Positions 35,983-45,695 of a stretch of DNA of 64,000 bases are shown one piece after another (the first letter of the stretch is position 1; each line of letters begins with the position of its first letter). Made by a program: the position numbers and the translations under genes. The notes under the pieces are model-generated. The model was not told where the DNA came from. It saw nothing but the letters and a program-made list of their open reading frames with translations, and did not search any database. This DNA comes from Liquorilactobacillus aquaticus DSM 21051 (GTDB taxonomy: Bacteria > Bacillota > Bacilli > Lactobacillales > Lactobacillaceae), in the NCBI RefSeq assembly GCF_001436755.1, contig NZ_AYZD01000025.1:36797-100796 (forward strand), in the 5' to 3' direction.

Positions 35983-38900
35983 CTAGATTTCAATCTGTTC
36001 ATTCGTCTCCAAAAGATACAGGTACTTGTGCGCAACTTTCTGTCTCAAAATGTTTCCTAAGGCCGTAGCATATAAATTTAGCTGACCTTTATAGCGTTCG
36101 ATTATTTTTTGTTTTGCCTGTTCATCACCTTGTACCAAATAATCAGTTTTATAATCAAACAACTCAATATTGCCTTCACTGACAATATAACCATCTATAA
36201 TTCCGTGAACTAGTACGTCCTGCTCTTTATCTTCAATGTCTGTAAATAACCGTTTTGCTGGCAGTAAAAGCGAAAAAGGAACTTCACGTTTAACATGGTC
36301 TGGATCAGCTAAAAGCCTTTGTCCCAGTTCACTCTTAAAAAAGAGCAATATTTTACTTTTATCGACCGCATCCGCCAGCTCTTGTGTCAATATTCCTTGT
36401 TCCGTCAATGAAGCAATCAGTTCCTGCAGGCTGGACATTGTCGGTGACTGCGTTAAAGGCAGTTCCTGCAACACCAAATGTGTTGCCGTTCCAATCTCTG
36501 CATTGGTGATTTGTTGCTTACGCTCAATAAAATCGGGTAGAGTAATATCATTTTTAACATACCGTTTTGCCTGTGTTCGCGTTTTGATCTCAAAATTTGG
36601 TTCTAAAAATTCCATGCGTTCCTGATCAGGATCATTAAATAACCTTTTAATCTCCGAAACTGACTGGTAGGCTGTCGTACGTGTCAACGACAACGCCGGA
36701 TACTGATATTCCAATATCTGCTTCGTTCGCTCAATTTCTTTTTCAGTCTCACCATCTTCGACAACAGGAACAGTAGACAAACTCTTTAACCAGTCAGTAC
36801 CTCCTTCTTGTAAAGTCGGAGCAGCATCTTCTAAATCATGACGATCAATAAAAGAAACACCGAACTTAGCTGCATTTTCTTCCAGCAGCTGTATTCTTTG
36901 ACCCTCATCAAGACTAAATGCCGCTTTGAAATCTTGTCGACGAACAAGACACATACCTATCCAATCCATGAAATTCTTAGTTTCCTGTCGCAACCGGTTG
37001 TTCAGAACTATGTCCTTGCTTTGAAATGCTCGTTTCCAGCTTTCGAGTACAGTTTGCTGACTTGAACAAACCCCAATAATATACAGCCGTTGTTCCGCTC
37101 GAGTCAATGCAACATACAGAAGCCGCATCTGTTCAGCAGCCATTTTCTTCTGTCCGTTATCGCGGGCAATGATTTTAGGCAATGTCTCTATCTTGACTCG
37201 AGTTTGCGGATTTGTCCACGTAATTCCAACTCCTTCATCTTCATCCAAGATATAGTCGCGTATCAAAGAACGTTCATTAAAACGATGCGCAGCATCCATT
37301 AAAAAAACAACGGGAAATTCTAACCCTTTGCTCCCATGGATCGTCATCACTTGGACCGCATCTTCGGTTGTCTGCGCATTGGCTTCTGTTAGATCGCGAT
37401 TTTTCTGCTGCATCTTGTCGATGAAACGCAGAAATTGGAACAATCCTTTAAAACTCGTCTTTTCATAAACACTCGCACGTTCATACAAAGCATGTAGATT
37501 AGCTTGTCTTTGCGAACCCCCAGGCATCCCGCCAACATAATCTAAAAATCCGGTTTCATCATATATTTTCCAAATGAGTGCCGCTAACTCATTCTGACGT
37601 GCAAGGGTCCTGAAACGCTCTAACTGATCTAAAAACTGTGCTATTTGATCGTATAACTTCAAAGCAAAATTGCTTGCTTTTTGAGGTACAAAATTACGAT
37701 AGAATTCCAAAACAGCTTGATAATAATCACCTGTTCGATCGTTAATTCGCAGAAAAGCCAATTGATTTTCCTTTAAACCCACAAGTGGTGATCGAAGCAC
37801 ACTTACCAACGGAATGTCTTGGTACGGATTATCAATGATTTTCAAGAAAGACTGCATGATCTGAATCTCAATTGTTTGAAAATAATTCTGTGCATCATTT
37901 ACAAAAACAGGTATTCCTAACTTCCTAAACTCCTCAGTAATGAGCAGATTGTTGTTCCGGGTTGGTACCAAAAGAACAATATCTCGATATTGAATCGTAC
38001 GTTCAGTATTGTTTTTTCGATCAAAAATCGGCACTTCGTGTTCAACCAAAGACCGGATCTTTTGTCCGGTCATGATAACCTGTCCCTGCGCCGCAGTATC
38101 TACTTCAAAATTTTCATTGAAGGGTTCCGTATCATCGCTCTGATCAACCGAACTTTTTTCTTCTGTCTCATACAGCAGTATTTCCGTTTTAGGTGTTTGC
38201 TTTGGATAATATTTTGCTCCAAAAACCAATTTAGCATTTTGATCATAATCCATTTCACCAACTTCTCTGTTCATTAGCTGCATGAAAATTAAGTTTGTAA
38301 AATCAGTTATACTGCTCATCGAGCGAAAATTCTCAGCTAAAATAATCCGTTGCCCTTGGGTACTGTTTTCCGCGTATGCACGATACTTTTTTAAAAATAA
38401 AGTTGGATCCGCCAACCTGAAACCATAAATTGATTGTTTGACATCCCCAACCATAAACATATTACCCGGCTCTTTTTTGGCAATTGTTGTCAAAATCGTT
38501 TCCTGCAATTGGTTTGTATCTTGATATTCATCGACCAAAATTTCACGATACTTGTTCTTTAAATTGCTCAGTGCCTGCCTCGATTCGCTCGTATCTTGTG
38601 TTAGAATCTTCAAGGTTAAATGTTCGAGGTCATTAAAATCAAGAACGTGCTTTTGCCTTTTTTCAGCAGTGAATTCGTCCATAAACTCGGTCACAACTTG
38701 GCTTAGTTTTTGTATCAAAGCAGCTGAGCGGTTCAAAGCTACGCATGTCTCTTCCTCGTTTAATGGGAAATACCGCTCTGCAAGCTCTGTCAGAGCTTTT
38801 TTTGCTAAATCACGCAAATGCATAATTTCTTCCTTAGCTTTTTTTTGAACCTCGTCGAGTTTGCCGAGCCGCGGAGCACGTTCCAGTTTGAAAGACTGCA

Positions 38901-39735
38901 CCATTTCCTTGATCGTATTCCAGTTTTCTTCTTGATTTAATGCTTTCAAAATCAGCTCAATACTTACTTGATCTTTTTGCAGCGCGATCGTAAACTTGTC
39001 CAATCCTTCTCTTTCAGAAATCTGCTGCGCCATCTTCAACTCGTTAGCTGCTTGTTTCAACTGTGCACCAGCCAGTGGCAATACTTTTTCAAGATAAACT
39101 CTGCTCTTGCTTAAAGCATTATCTTGAATAGAATATTCATCTGTTAAATGTTGCAGCCAATTCCGCGGATTTGGCTTGGCATTGGCAAAGTCAAAAGTTC
39201 TGAGCACGAGCTCAGTCAAGCCATCATCACTGCGATCATTAGAAAAATTCTGTGTCAGTTCTTCAAAAACAGAATCTTCTTCTCCATAAAGGCGTTCGCG
39301 CAATTCAGCCCACACATCTTCAAGCAACAGTTCACGTTCAGTATCGTCTGTTAACAAGCGAAATAACGGGTCAAGCTTAATCACGTAATAATAGCGTTCA
39401 ATAACCCTCAAACAGAACGCATGTAAAGTGCTTATATTGGCTGTTCCTAGCTTGGTAAGCTGTTCAAGATACCACTTTTTTCTTTTTTTATCTGCTTGAT
39501 TGATTTCAGAACGCAGAGCAGTTTGAATACGTTCACGCATTTCTCTAGCTGCCGCCTCTGTGAAGGTTACGACTAATAACTCATCGATTCCAATTCCCTG
39601 ATGCAAGTGCTCAATGACCCGCTCGACCAGCACTCTTGTTTTCCCAGAACCAGCAGATGCCGAGACCAAGATATCCTTGCCTGTTTCAGTAATCGCCTTT
39701 TGTTGCGCTAGCGTATATTCAATCTTTTTCATCAC
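35983..39735 (-). CDS. rexA: ATP-dependent helicase/nuclease subunit A (RexA/AddA)
   Basis: Main subunit of the RexAB (AddAB) double-strand-break repair machine: helicase plus nuclease, 1250 residues. The superfamily 1 motif I VSASAGSGKTR is near residue 28, the Walker B region LVDEYQDTNQLQ near 395, and motif VI VALTRAEQRLY near 890. The C-terminal RecB-type nuclease motif is FDYKTDY near residue 1202. The GTG start overlaps the end of rexB by 17 bases, with AAAGGA upstream; an ATG follows at once. Works with RexB in recombination and resistance to broken DNA. Confidence 0.95.
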   Translation of the reverse strand: MMKKIEYTLAQQKAITETGKDILVSASAGSGKTRVLVERVIEHLHQGIGIDELLVVTFTEAAAREMRERIQTALRSEINQADKKRKKWYLEQLTKLGTANISTLHAFCLRVIERYYYVIKLDPLFRLLTDDTERELLLEDVWAELRERLYGEEDSVFEELTQNFSNDRSDDGLTELVLRTFDFANAKPNPRNWLQHLTDEYSIQDNALSKSRVYLEKVLPLAGAQLKQAANELKMAQQISEREGLDKFTIALQKDQVSIELILKALNQEENWNTIKEMVQSFKLERAPRLGKLDEVQKKAKEEIMHLRDLAKKALTELAERYFPLNEEETCVALNRSAALIQKLSQVVTEFMDEFTAEKRQKHVLDFNDLEHLTLKILTQDTSESRQALSNLKNKYREILVDEYQDTNQLQETILTTIAKKEPGNMFMVGDVKQSIYGFRLADPTLFLKKYRAYAENSTQGQRIILAENFRSMSSITDFTNLIFMQLMNREVGEMDYDQNAKLVFGAKYYPKQTPKTEILLYETEEKSSVDQSDDTEPFNENFEVDTAAQGQVIMTGQKIRSLVEHEVPIFDRKNNTERTIQYRDIVLLVPTRNNNLLITEEFRKLGIPVFVNDAQNYFQTIEIQIMQSFLKIIDNPYQDIPLVSVLRSPLVGLKENQLAFLRINDRTGDYYQAVLEFYRNFVPQKASNFALKLYDQIAQFLDQLERFRTLARQNELAALIWKIYDETGFLDYVGGMPGGSQRQANLHALYERASVYEKTSFKGLFQFLRFIDKMQQKNRDLTEANAQTTEDAVQVMTIHGSKGLEFPVVFLMDAAHRFNERSLIRDYILDEDEGVGITWTNPQTRVKIETLPKIIARDNGQKKMAAEQMRLLYVALTRAEQRLYIIGVCSSQQTVLESWKRAFQSKDIVLNNRLRQETKNFMDWIGMCLVRRQDFKAAFSLDEGQRIQLLEENAAKFGVSFIDRHDLEDAAPTLQEGGTDWLKSLSTVPVVEDGETEKEIERTKQILEYQYPALSLTRTTAYQSVSEIKRLFNDPDQERMEFLEPNFEIKTRTQAKRYVKNDITLPDFIERKQQITNAEIGTATHLVLQELPLTQSPTMSSLQELIASLTEQGILTQELADAVDKSKILLFFKSELGQRLLADPDHVKREVPFSLLLPAKRLFTDIEDKEQDVLVHGIIDGYIVSEGNIELFDYKTDYLVQGDEQAKQKIIERYKGQLNLYATALGNILRQKVAHKYLYLLETNEQIEI

Positions 39736-42700
39736 TCGCTTTAATTCCTTTCTGCCTTTTTAAAGTTGACAATATATCAAGAGGTGACAATCCTTCTAAG
39801 CGATGATAATTATTTTCTGGAAGAAGTGCATCAAATTGAAAAATAGATTTAAATGGCGAGTATTGCAAAGCAGAACGACCATTCGGCCAAAGTGCCGGAT
39901 TTAACGCGTTCTCACCTGCAAAAATCTGTGTCGCTGCTTGACGGATCAATTCTTCATTATGCTCTAGAAGCAGCAATAATTCTTCGTAAGTTACTAATTG
40001 ATGTTTCCTTGCCTTGAATGAACCATCCTTATTCCGTCTAAAAGGATAAACTGTCGATTCGCCATTTCCCTCCTCATTAAGCCTGTGATCCAGCTGTTCA
40101 AGCATCATTGGATCAGCAACCAAAATTCCATCATACTTGTTTTTCTTTAGTAAAACCTCATCCAGTGTCTTTTTCGCCACTTCTTTAAGTTTCAGTTTAG
40201 GATTGTATAAATGCATGTACAATGCTCCAGCAGGCTTTACCTCATCCGGCTTGGTTCCCGTTGCAAGCAAATCTAAATTCTTCATTACCGCGTTCAAATA
40301 AGTCAGCATCTGTAAAGCAAGGCCATAATAAGCATCTCTAAAGTCAAAAACATGCGAACTCGATTTATAGTCAACAATCCCTAAATAATCTTTTCCAGCA
40401 ACATCCATATGGTCGATTCGGTCAATTTTACCTCGCACATTAACTTTTTTGCCATAAGGAAGCTCAAAGGTTAATGGTCGCAGACCGTCTTGTGAACCAA
40501 CATGCCCGAATAAAACTTCAGTCTTTAATGGCCGCATCGCTGTTCGCTGCGCTTGCTGACGGATTGACCAACCGATTTGCCGCACAGTTGCGAGCAATTG
40601 GCGGCTAAGATAATTCATCCTGTTAGAACTGCTTAAAATCTGAAACTGTGGCAATGCTCTGATCTGCAGCAATATTTTCTGCAGTAACTGATTGATTTCA
40701 TCTTGCGATGTTTCAGCAATAGTTTTGCCTGTCTGTGCGATTGCCTTCATCAGTGAATCCAGTGCTAGGTGAAAGAATTCTCCAGTATTAGCAGCCGATA
40801 GTTCAAAAACATCACGTTCTTGCAAACGCAGACCATACTTCAAAAAGTATGCATATTGATTTGCGTAAAATTCTTCCATCTTGGAGACTGAGGTATTGAT
40901 TGTTTCACCATATAGCTGATCAATGATCTCTGGCCGCAACTTTTCTGGAATATTTTTGTAATCAAGACTCTCAAATAATTTTCGCATGAGCGGTCTGATT
41001 GAGGTGTTTTGTTGAAGCAACTGATAGATATAATGCCAAAATACCGGTAATGTGACTCGTTTTGAATGTGACTGCCTACTAATATTTAAAAGCTGCGTCA
41101 AAGTTGTCCGCATAGTCCCCACAAAATTATCTACACTTTTTCTAGGTTCATCTGAAAGGATTGGTTCTGCGGTAACTTTTTTAATTTTTAAAGAAAAATG
41201 CTGCTGGATATGTTCCAAGTATCTTGAGGGTTTAATACCAATTTGATCATCGCTGCTGCAAGGGTATGAGAGGTACAAACGCTCACTGCTGCTCATAAAG
41301 GCCAGATAATTGAGATATATTTCCGCCGCCATCTGATGATCTGCCGTTTCAGCTATATATTGTCCTTCTTGCAAAAGAGGCTCCATCTTCAAGCGATCTG
41401 CATCCGACAGCAAACTATTTTGTGTAATGCTATCTGGCATAACTGTATCCGTTGAACCAATCATGAAGGTTATCTTGCGCTCATTCATTTGAACCATCCC
41501 AGATTCTGAGATAATTACCTGATCAAGGGTCGAAGGTACCTGACTATATTCCGAGCCTTCAAACCCACTCTGCAAAAGCTCCAAAAAATTCTCACTATTA
41601 AATTCAAATTCACCCAGCGTCAGTACATATTCGTCAAGAAGCTGACAAAAAGTTTCCCAGGTTTGTTCCGGGCGCGCAGCTGCTTCAATATTACCTTTTG
41701 CTAGTTCTGCATCGCGCCATCCCAGCAAACGCTGCGGGACGTTTTGAGCAATCAGAAAATTACATAACAGCGTCGCTGCTTCAAGACCATTTTTTGCTTT
41801 ATCAATTTTTTTAAAGAATGGAGCAATTTGCTCTTTTACAAAATGCCGAATTAGATTTACTTTGCGCGTTTTTGCTTGTTCCGCATCTGTTTGAGTCCCT
41901 GTATCCGTATCTGTAAATCGATAGTAGGTCCAATCTTCTTTTTGAAGCCATTTCTTCCCTTCAAATCCGTATTTAAGGATCATATTTTCTGTTAAATCAA
42001 GACATTCTCTAAATGCCCCTACCTCCATTGAACGCCCATTCAGTTGTGGAATCAGTAGTTCAGTTTTCAATAATCTCATAATATCGTCATAGCGATAATA
42101 ACGTTTTTTAACCGCAAATAAAGCGTTGATCAGTTCGACAAGCGGATGATCAGTCATTTTCTTTTGCAGATCAACAAATATAGGAATATTGAACTGTTCA
42201 AAAACCGGCTGTAAAACATTCTGATAAAGATCAAGATGCCGCGTCATTATTAAAAAGTCACGATAATGGTATCCCTGTACAACTAACTGTCTGATTCGTG
42301 TCGCCACTTCTCTAACCTCAACAAATCGATTCGAGGCTTGAAAGATTTGCAGAGCATCTTTATCTGGGATGCACATTTCCTTCATCGGTGTCATTTTGGT
42401 CGTTTCAATCCAATAGTCTTCTAAGGCCAGCAAACTTTTGTTCTGAATTCTTGTTTTTTCTGCATATTGATCCAGCAAGATTGGTACTTTAGTTTCTCTC
42501 GCCCTTTGATACAATTCAAAATATAATTTCCCTGATTTATAAAAAAGATCATGAATCTCCGGTTTTCTATTGCTGTATGGCTTATCCAAAACTAGCGCGA
42601 TCCGCACGTGCCGGGCATGCTGAATAAGTGTTTCTACCAGTCTTCGCTCACCCGCGGTCAGCTGCGAAAAGCCAGCAATGAAAAAATAGCTGTGTTCCAA

Positions 42701-43312
42701 GTCTTGCTTTGCCAGGTAGCGACTCATCTCATCTAAAAGATCTGCACTTTCGTTGTACTTGCCCAATGTTGCTTGCTCAAATGCCTGATAAATAATTTGA
42801 AGATCATGGATTTTAGCTTGTAAATCAACCATCGTATCGCCGCGTTTCTTCAATGAAGTCGCAATCTCCGTTAGATCCGTGCTTGAAACACATCCGTTCC
42901 GCAATTCTGTTAGTTGACTGACTAATTGGCTGACAAACCCAAGTTGAGTCTGCTCTCCCTTAAAGACTGTTAATTCATCTTGGTGCATCCTCAGTATGTT
43001 TTGAACGACCATATTCAATCCCGCTTTGGATAAGCGCGGTATCTGATAAAAGGCCGTATTTTTAAGAAAAAACCAAGCCAATCGTGTAAATGAAAAAACC
43101 TGGACATTTGTTTCTGCAAAAAGTGGCTCTCCAGGTTGTTCCATAGACCGTAGCATTTTTAGTGCTCTTATTTCTGACGCAAATTTAATATGATTTGGGA
43201 CCAGATAAAAAAATTGACCTTGCGGATCCTTTTTCTTTAATAGCGCAATTTCTTCCACCATTTTTTTCTGATGATCCCGCGAAGCCTTACCCAAGATGAA
43301 TCCTAAACTCAT
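39719..43312 (-). CDS. rexB: ATP-dependent nuclease subunit B (RexB/AddB)
   Basis: Partner of RexA, 1197 residues. It has the second RecB-type nuclease site, IVDYKSSSHVFD near residue 982, and the N-terminal inactive helicase-like fold (SLGFILGKASRD). In this family only the nuclease domain is active and RexB helps recognise a regulatory sequence. GGAGG is seven bases before the ATG. Overlaps rexA; promoter not identified. Confidence 0.94.
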   Translation of the reverse strand: MSLGFILGKASRDHQKKMVEEIALLKKKDPQGQFFYLVPNHIKFASEIRALKMLRSMEQPGEPLFAETNVQVFSFTRLAWFFLKNTAFYQIPRLSKAGLNMVVQNILRMHQDELTVFKGEQTQLGFVSQLVSQLTELRNGCVSSTDLTEIATSLKKRGDTMVDLQAKIHDLQIIYQAFEQATLGKYNESADLLDEMSRYLAKQDLEHSYFFIAGFSQLTAGERRLVETLIQHARHVRIALVLDKPYSNRKPEIHDLFYKSGKLYFELYQRARETKVPILLDQYAEKTRIQNKSLLALEDYWIETTKMTPMKEMCIPDKDALQIFQASNRFVEVREVATRIRQLVVQGYHYRDFLIMTRHLDLYQNVLQPVFEQFNIPIFVDLQKKMTDHPLVELINALFAVKKRYYRYDDIMRLLKTELLIPQLNGRSMEVGAFRECLDLTENMILKYGFEGKKWLQKEDWTYYRFTDTDTGTQTDAEQAKTRKVNLIRHFVKEQIAPFFKKIDKAKNGLEAATLLCNFLIAQNVPQRLLGWRDAELAKGNIEAAARPEQTWETFCQLLDEYVLTLGEFEFNSENFLELLQSGFEGSEYSQVPSTLDQVIISESGMVQMNERKITFMIGSTDTVMPDSITQNSLLSDADRLKMEPLLQEGQYIAETADHQMAAEIYLNYLAFMSSSERLYLSYPCSSDDQIGIKPSRYLEHIQQHFSLKIKKVTAEPILSDEPRKSVDNFVGTMRTTLTQLLNISRQSHSKRVTLPVFWHYIYQLLQQNTSIRPLMRKLFESLDYKNIPEKLRPEIIDQLYGETINTSVSKMEEFYANQYAYFLKYGLRLQERDVFELSAANTGEFFHLALDSLMKAIAQTGKTIAETSQDEINQLLQKILLQIRALPQFQILSSSNRMNYLSRQLLATVRQIGWSIRQQAQRTAMRPLKTEVLFGHVGSQDGLRPLTFELPYGKKVNVRGKIDRIDHMDVAGKDYLGIVDYKSSSHVFDFRDAYYGLALQMLTYLNAVMKNLDLLATGTKPDEVKPAGALYMHLYNPKLKLKEVAKKTLDEVLLKKNKYDGILVADPMMLEQLDHRLNEEGNGESTVYPFRRNKDGSFKARKHQLVTYEELLLLLEHNEELIRQAATQIFAGENALNPALWPNGRSALQYSPFKSIFQFDALLPENNYHRLEGLSPLDILSTLKRQKGIKASDEKD

Positions 43313-43608
43313 ATCATTTCCTCCTTGCGTTTTTTTCCTCTTTATTATTCTACCATTTAAAAGTCAATATTAAGCAAATACGCCATTATGGATGTTAAAG
43401 AATATAGCCGTGCTGTATAAAAATCTTTTCTTTGAATATAAGTTGCGTTTCCACAATGTATCTCAAAAAAATTTCCTCGTTATTATTCAATAATAAAACA
43501 AGGTCTCAGCCTTTTTCCATGTAGCAACTAGACCAAAGAACGCCACCCAAATTAATGAGTGACGTTTTCGGTGCGCGTAACAGACAGATTGAATTTTTAA
43601 TACTCAAG
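43313..43608. other. Gap with hairpins between rexB and broken pepC
   Basis: No gene is seen, and no remnant of the missing pepC 3' end (for example the HAM and NSWG stretches) is recognisable in any frame. Two weak hairpins occur: 43539-43566 (minus strand AACGTCAC with GTGGCGTT) and one near 43501-43516. Confidence 0.5.
43539..43566 (-). terminator. Weak terminator-like hairpin after pepC remnant
   Basis: AACGTCAC and GTGGCGTT form an eight-pair stem with one G-U on the minus strand, followed by only a short T-stretch. Confidence 0.35.
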
Positions 43609-44606
43609 CTACAGGGCTAATTCCCCTTGTTGTCGATTCTCATCCTTTGAAACATCATTCCCGAACCATACAGTCTCGCCGTTTTTCATTTGGGCAATTG
43701 CTGCATCCTTCAAAACTTGAATATCTGTATTCACAAATTTGATCTTCTGACCATTGAAGATATAGTCCTGGCTTTCCAAGCCATAGACCTGCTCCAGCTC
43801 ATGATCTGGAGCATTTGTTAAACAAACATAATCTTCCCACTGACGTGGAATATACTTTTCATAGAAACTCTTGGGTGTCAGATTACGATCAAAATGATAT
43901 TTTTTCTTATCATCCCGGTACTCGAAGTCAAAGTTAACTGGGGGTTCACCAAAGACATACACCAGCATCCGATAAACTTGATTAAGATATTCTTTCTTAA
44001 CTTTGTTCACTTCTGCTTTAGATATCCCATTATTGGTCAAGTTGCGTAAAGCCAGTCCGTCTTTGCGCAACTTTAAAGTCAAAATTTCACTGATCTCATC
44101 CGTTTTTTCGCTATTGTACGTCTCAGGCATAATTGAACGCGGTACGACACCATATTTATCAATCAAAGCCGCAGCATTAGCCCATTGACCCCCATCACCA
44201 TCTGGCATTGAAAAAAGTTCTGCAACATGCCGGTCTGAAAAAGGCAATACAGCCGTTTCAATTACTGTTTCGTAGAATTTATTTGCTTTCTCAAGACGAT
44301 CATAAAAAGAATTGTAGTTCTGTGAAAACTGAAAATCTTTCACATTATATTTCTTGGCAAAATCATGTCGCATTGTATTAAGTGCTGAAAACAACCAACA
44401 ACGGCCGCTTCGCTTCTGATTAGTTACTTTACCTGTCTCGAGATCGAGCGAAAAAGCTCTATTAAGATCACGTTTTGCGGCATAGTTTTCACTTACAGCA
44501 TTGACACCATTTTTCTGAACCGCTCGTGCAATTACATTGCTGAAGGAGTCTTATTCAAGTCTGTCCGAAAAGAAGCCAGATCGCTCATCGTAATATCTTT
44601 CTCCAT
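43609..44606 (-). pseudogene. pepC: pepC (aminopeptidase C), frameshifted and 3'-truncated
   Basis: Cysteine aminopeptidase of the bleomycin-hydrolase family, here broken twice. From ATG 44606 (AAGGA upstream) the frame reads about 24 codons, then meets a stop; insertion of a single A near 44537 would restore the family sequence ANVIARAVQKNG, followed by the active-site region SGRCWLFSALN. The second frame then runs to a TAG at 43609 after the sequence GNDVSKDENRQQGELAL. A normal PepC is about 445 residues; the part with the catalytic His and Asn (HAM, NSWG) is missing. The remaining codons are well conserved, so the loss seems recent. A sequencing error could explain the frameshift but not the missing 3' end. 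Confidence 0.88.
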
Positions 44607-44699
44607 TGTGTCCTTCTCTCCTAAAACTTATTATTTTAACTTTCAATTCTTTTAAGCTATCACACTTCCATATTATCACACAGCTAGACGAACTATTAG

Positions 44700-45353
44700 T
44701 CAAAAATCAGTGTTATAAAAAACAATTTTTCGGCCAGCAATTTTTTGCTTTTCACGTGCATTTCCACTGAAACTGATCTGCAACACATTTAATTGATCCT
44801 CTGAAATAATTAATGGCTCTTGAAAGACCCACCATTCAACACCGCGGCTTAATGGCGGTGTTGTAAGAGAGCCTAGATAATTATAGGCATTTTGTTTCTT
44901 ACCTTTAAGCAGCTTAGTCATAGGCAGCCGATAATCAAACTTTTGCTGCTGATTTTCCTTCATTTTATTAATTGCATAAAAAGGCTGCAGCAACGCATTA
45001 TTCCTTCCTATTTCGACAAAAAATGCCACAACTACCGTTTGCCCAATGACATTCTGATGAACAAAATGCCATTCCATTGGATACGTTCTATCGTCCAGAA
45101 TATGCTCCGCTGGTATATGAAAATGTAACTGCTGGAATTCAAAAACACGCTTATTTAGCTGCATCTTCCCACTACCATTAAATTGCAAATTGTTACCCTT
45201 GCAAATTACACTATCGAAAACATAATCTGTCAAAAAAGCCAACGGTGTCCGTTCAACTGCTTTTTGTTCTACTTGGTTCGTCTTAATGGCGATTGGTGAC
45301 TGCAACAAAGAAGGAGCAAACTCCCAACTGTCTTGCTGTTGATAATCTAACAT
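44700..45353 (-). CDS. Alpha-class carbonic anhydrase
   Basis: Interconverts CO2 and bicarbonate. The 217-residue protein shows the alpha-class zinc ligands His77 and His79 in LHFHIP and His96 in MEWHFVH, the gate-keeping glutamate in PAEH, and SLTTPPLSRGVEWWVF near residue 165, all in the right order. No signal peptide is visible, unlike most bacterial alpha enzymes, so I expect it in the cytoplasm, where bicarbonate feeds carboxylations. The ATG at 45353 follows GAGGG by eight bases. Confidence 0.88.
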   Translation of the reverse strand: MLDYQQQDSWEFAPSLLQSPIAIKTNQVEQKAVERTPLAFLTDYVFDSVICKGNNLQFNGSGKMQLNKRVFEFQQLHFHIPAEHILDDRTYPMEWHFVHQNVIGQTVVVAFFVEIGRNNALLQPFYAINKMKENQQQKFDYRLPMTKLLKGKKQNAYNYLGSLTTPPLSRGVEWWVFQEPLIISEDQLNVLQISFSGNAREKQKIAGRKIVFYNTDF

Positions 45354-45595
45354 GTTTAATGCCCTCTTTCTCTTATAAATCATCTTATATTATCAACAAT
45401 CCACATCTTTAATTCAAATTCTCTGCTCTGAAACAGCACTATTCAGAAATTGATGCACACCAGTAGTCATTATTAGTTTTTAACCATTAACTGCTATTTA
45501 TGAACATAGTTTGACCTTGATGATGAGCATTCACGACTAAGTAGAAGAATTCAACTGCTAAAACGTCAATTCGTGTCTCACAAAGTTAACGCAAA
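45354..45595. other. Intergenic region, no gene seen
   Basis: AT-rich spacer between the carbonic anhydrase gene and the prs terminator. I see no gene or further structure, except AATTCGTGT near 45569, which partly matches the motif shared by the gln and pox regions. Confidence 0.45.
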
Positions 45596-45629
45596 AGGCT
45601 GAGCCAAAACGTTAGTTTCGACTCAGCCT
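45590..45629 (-). terminator. Terminator of prs
   Basis: AGGCTGAG and CTCAGCCT form an eight-pair stem, with a loop containing AAACTAACGTTT on the minus strand and a short T-run after it. Its loop resembles that of the hairpin at 29191-29230. Confidence 0.7.
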
Positions 45630-45695
45630 CTTATTTATATTTTCTGTGAATATCACAATTATTACTTTTAATTAAAACAATGTTTCAACACACGA

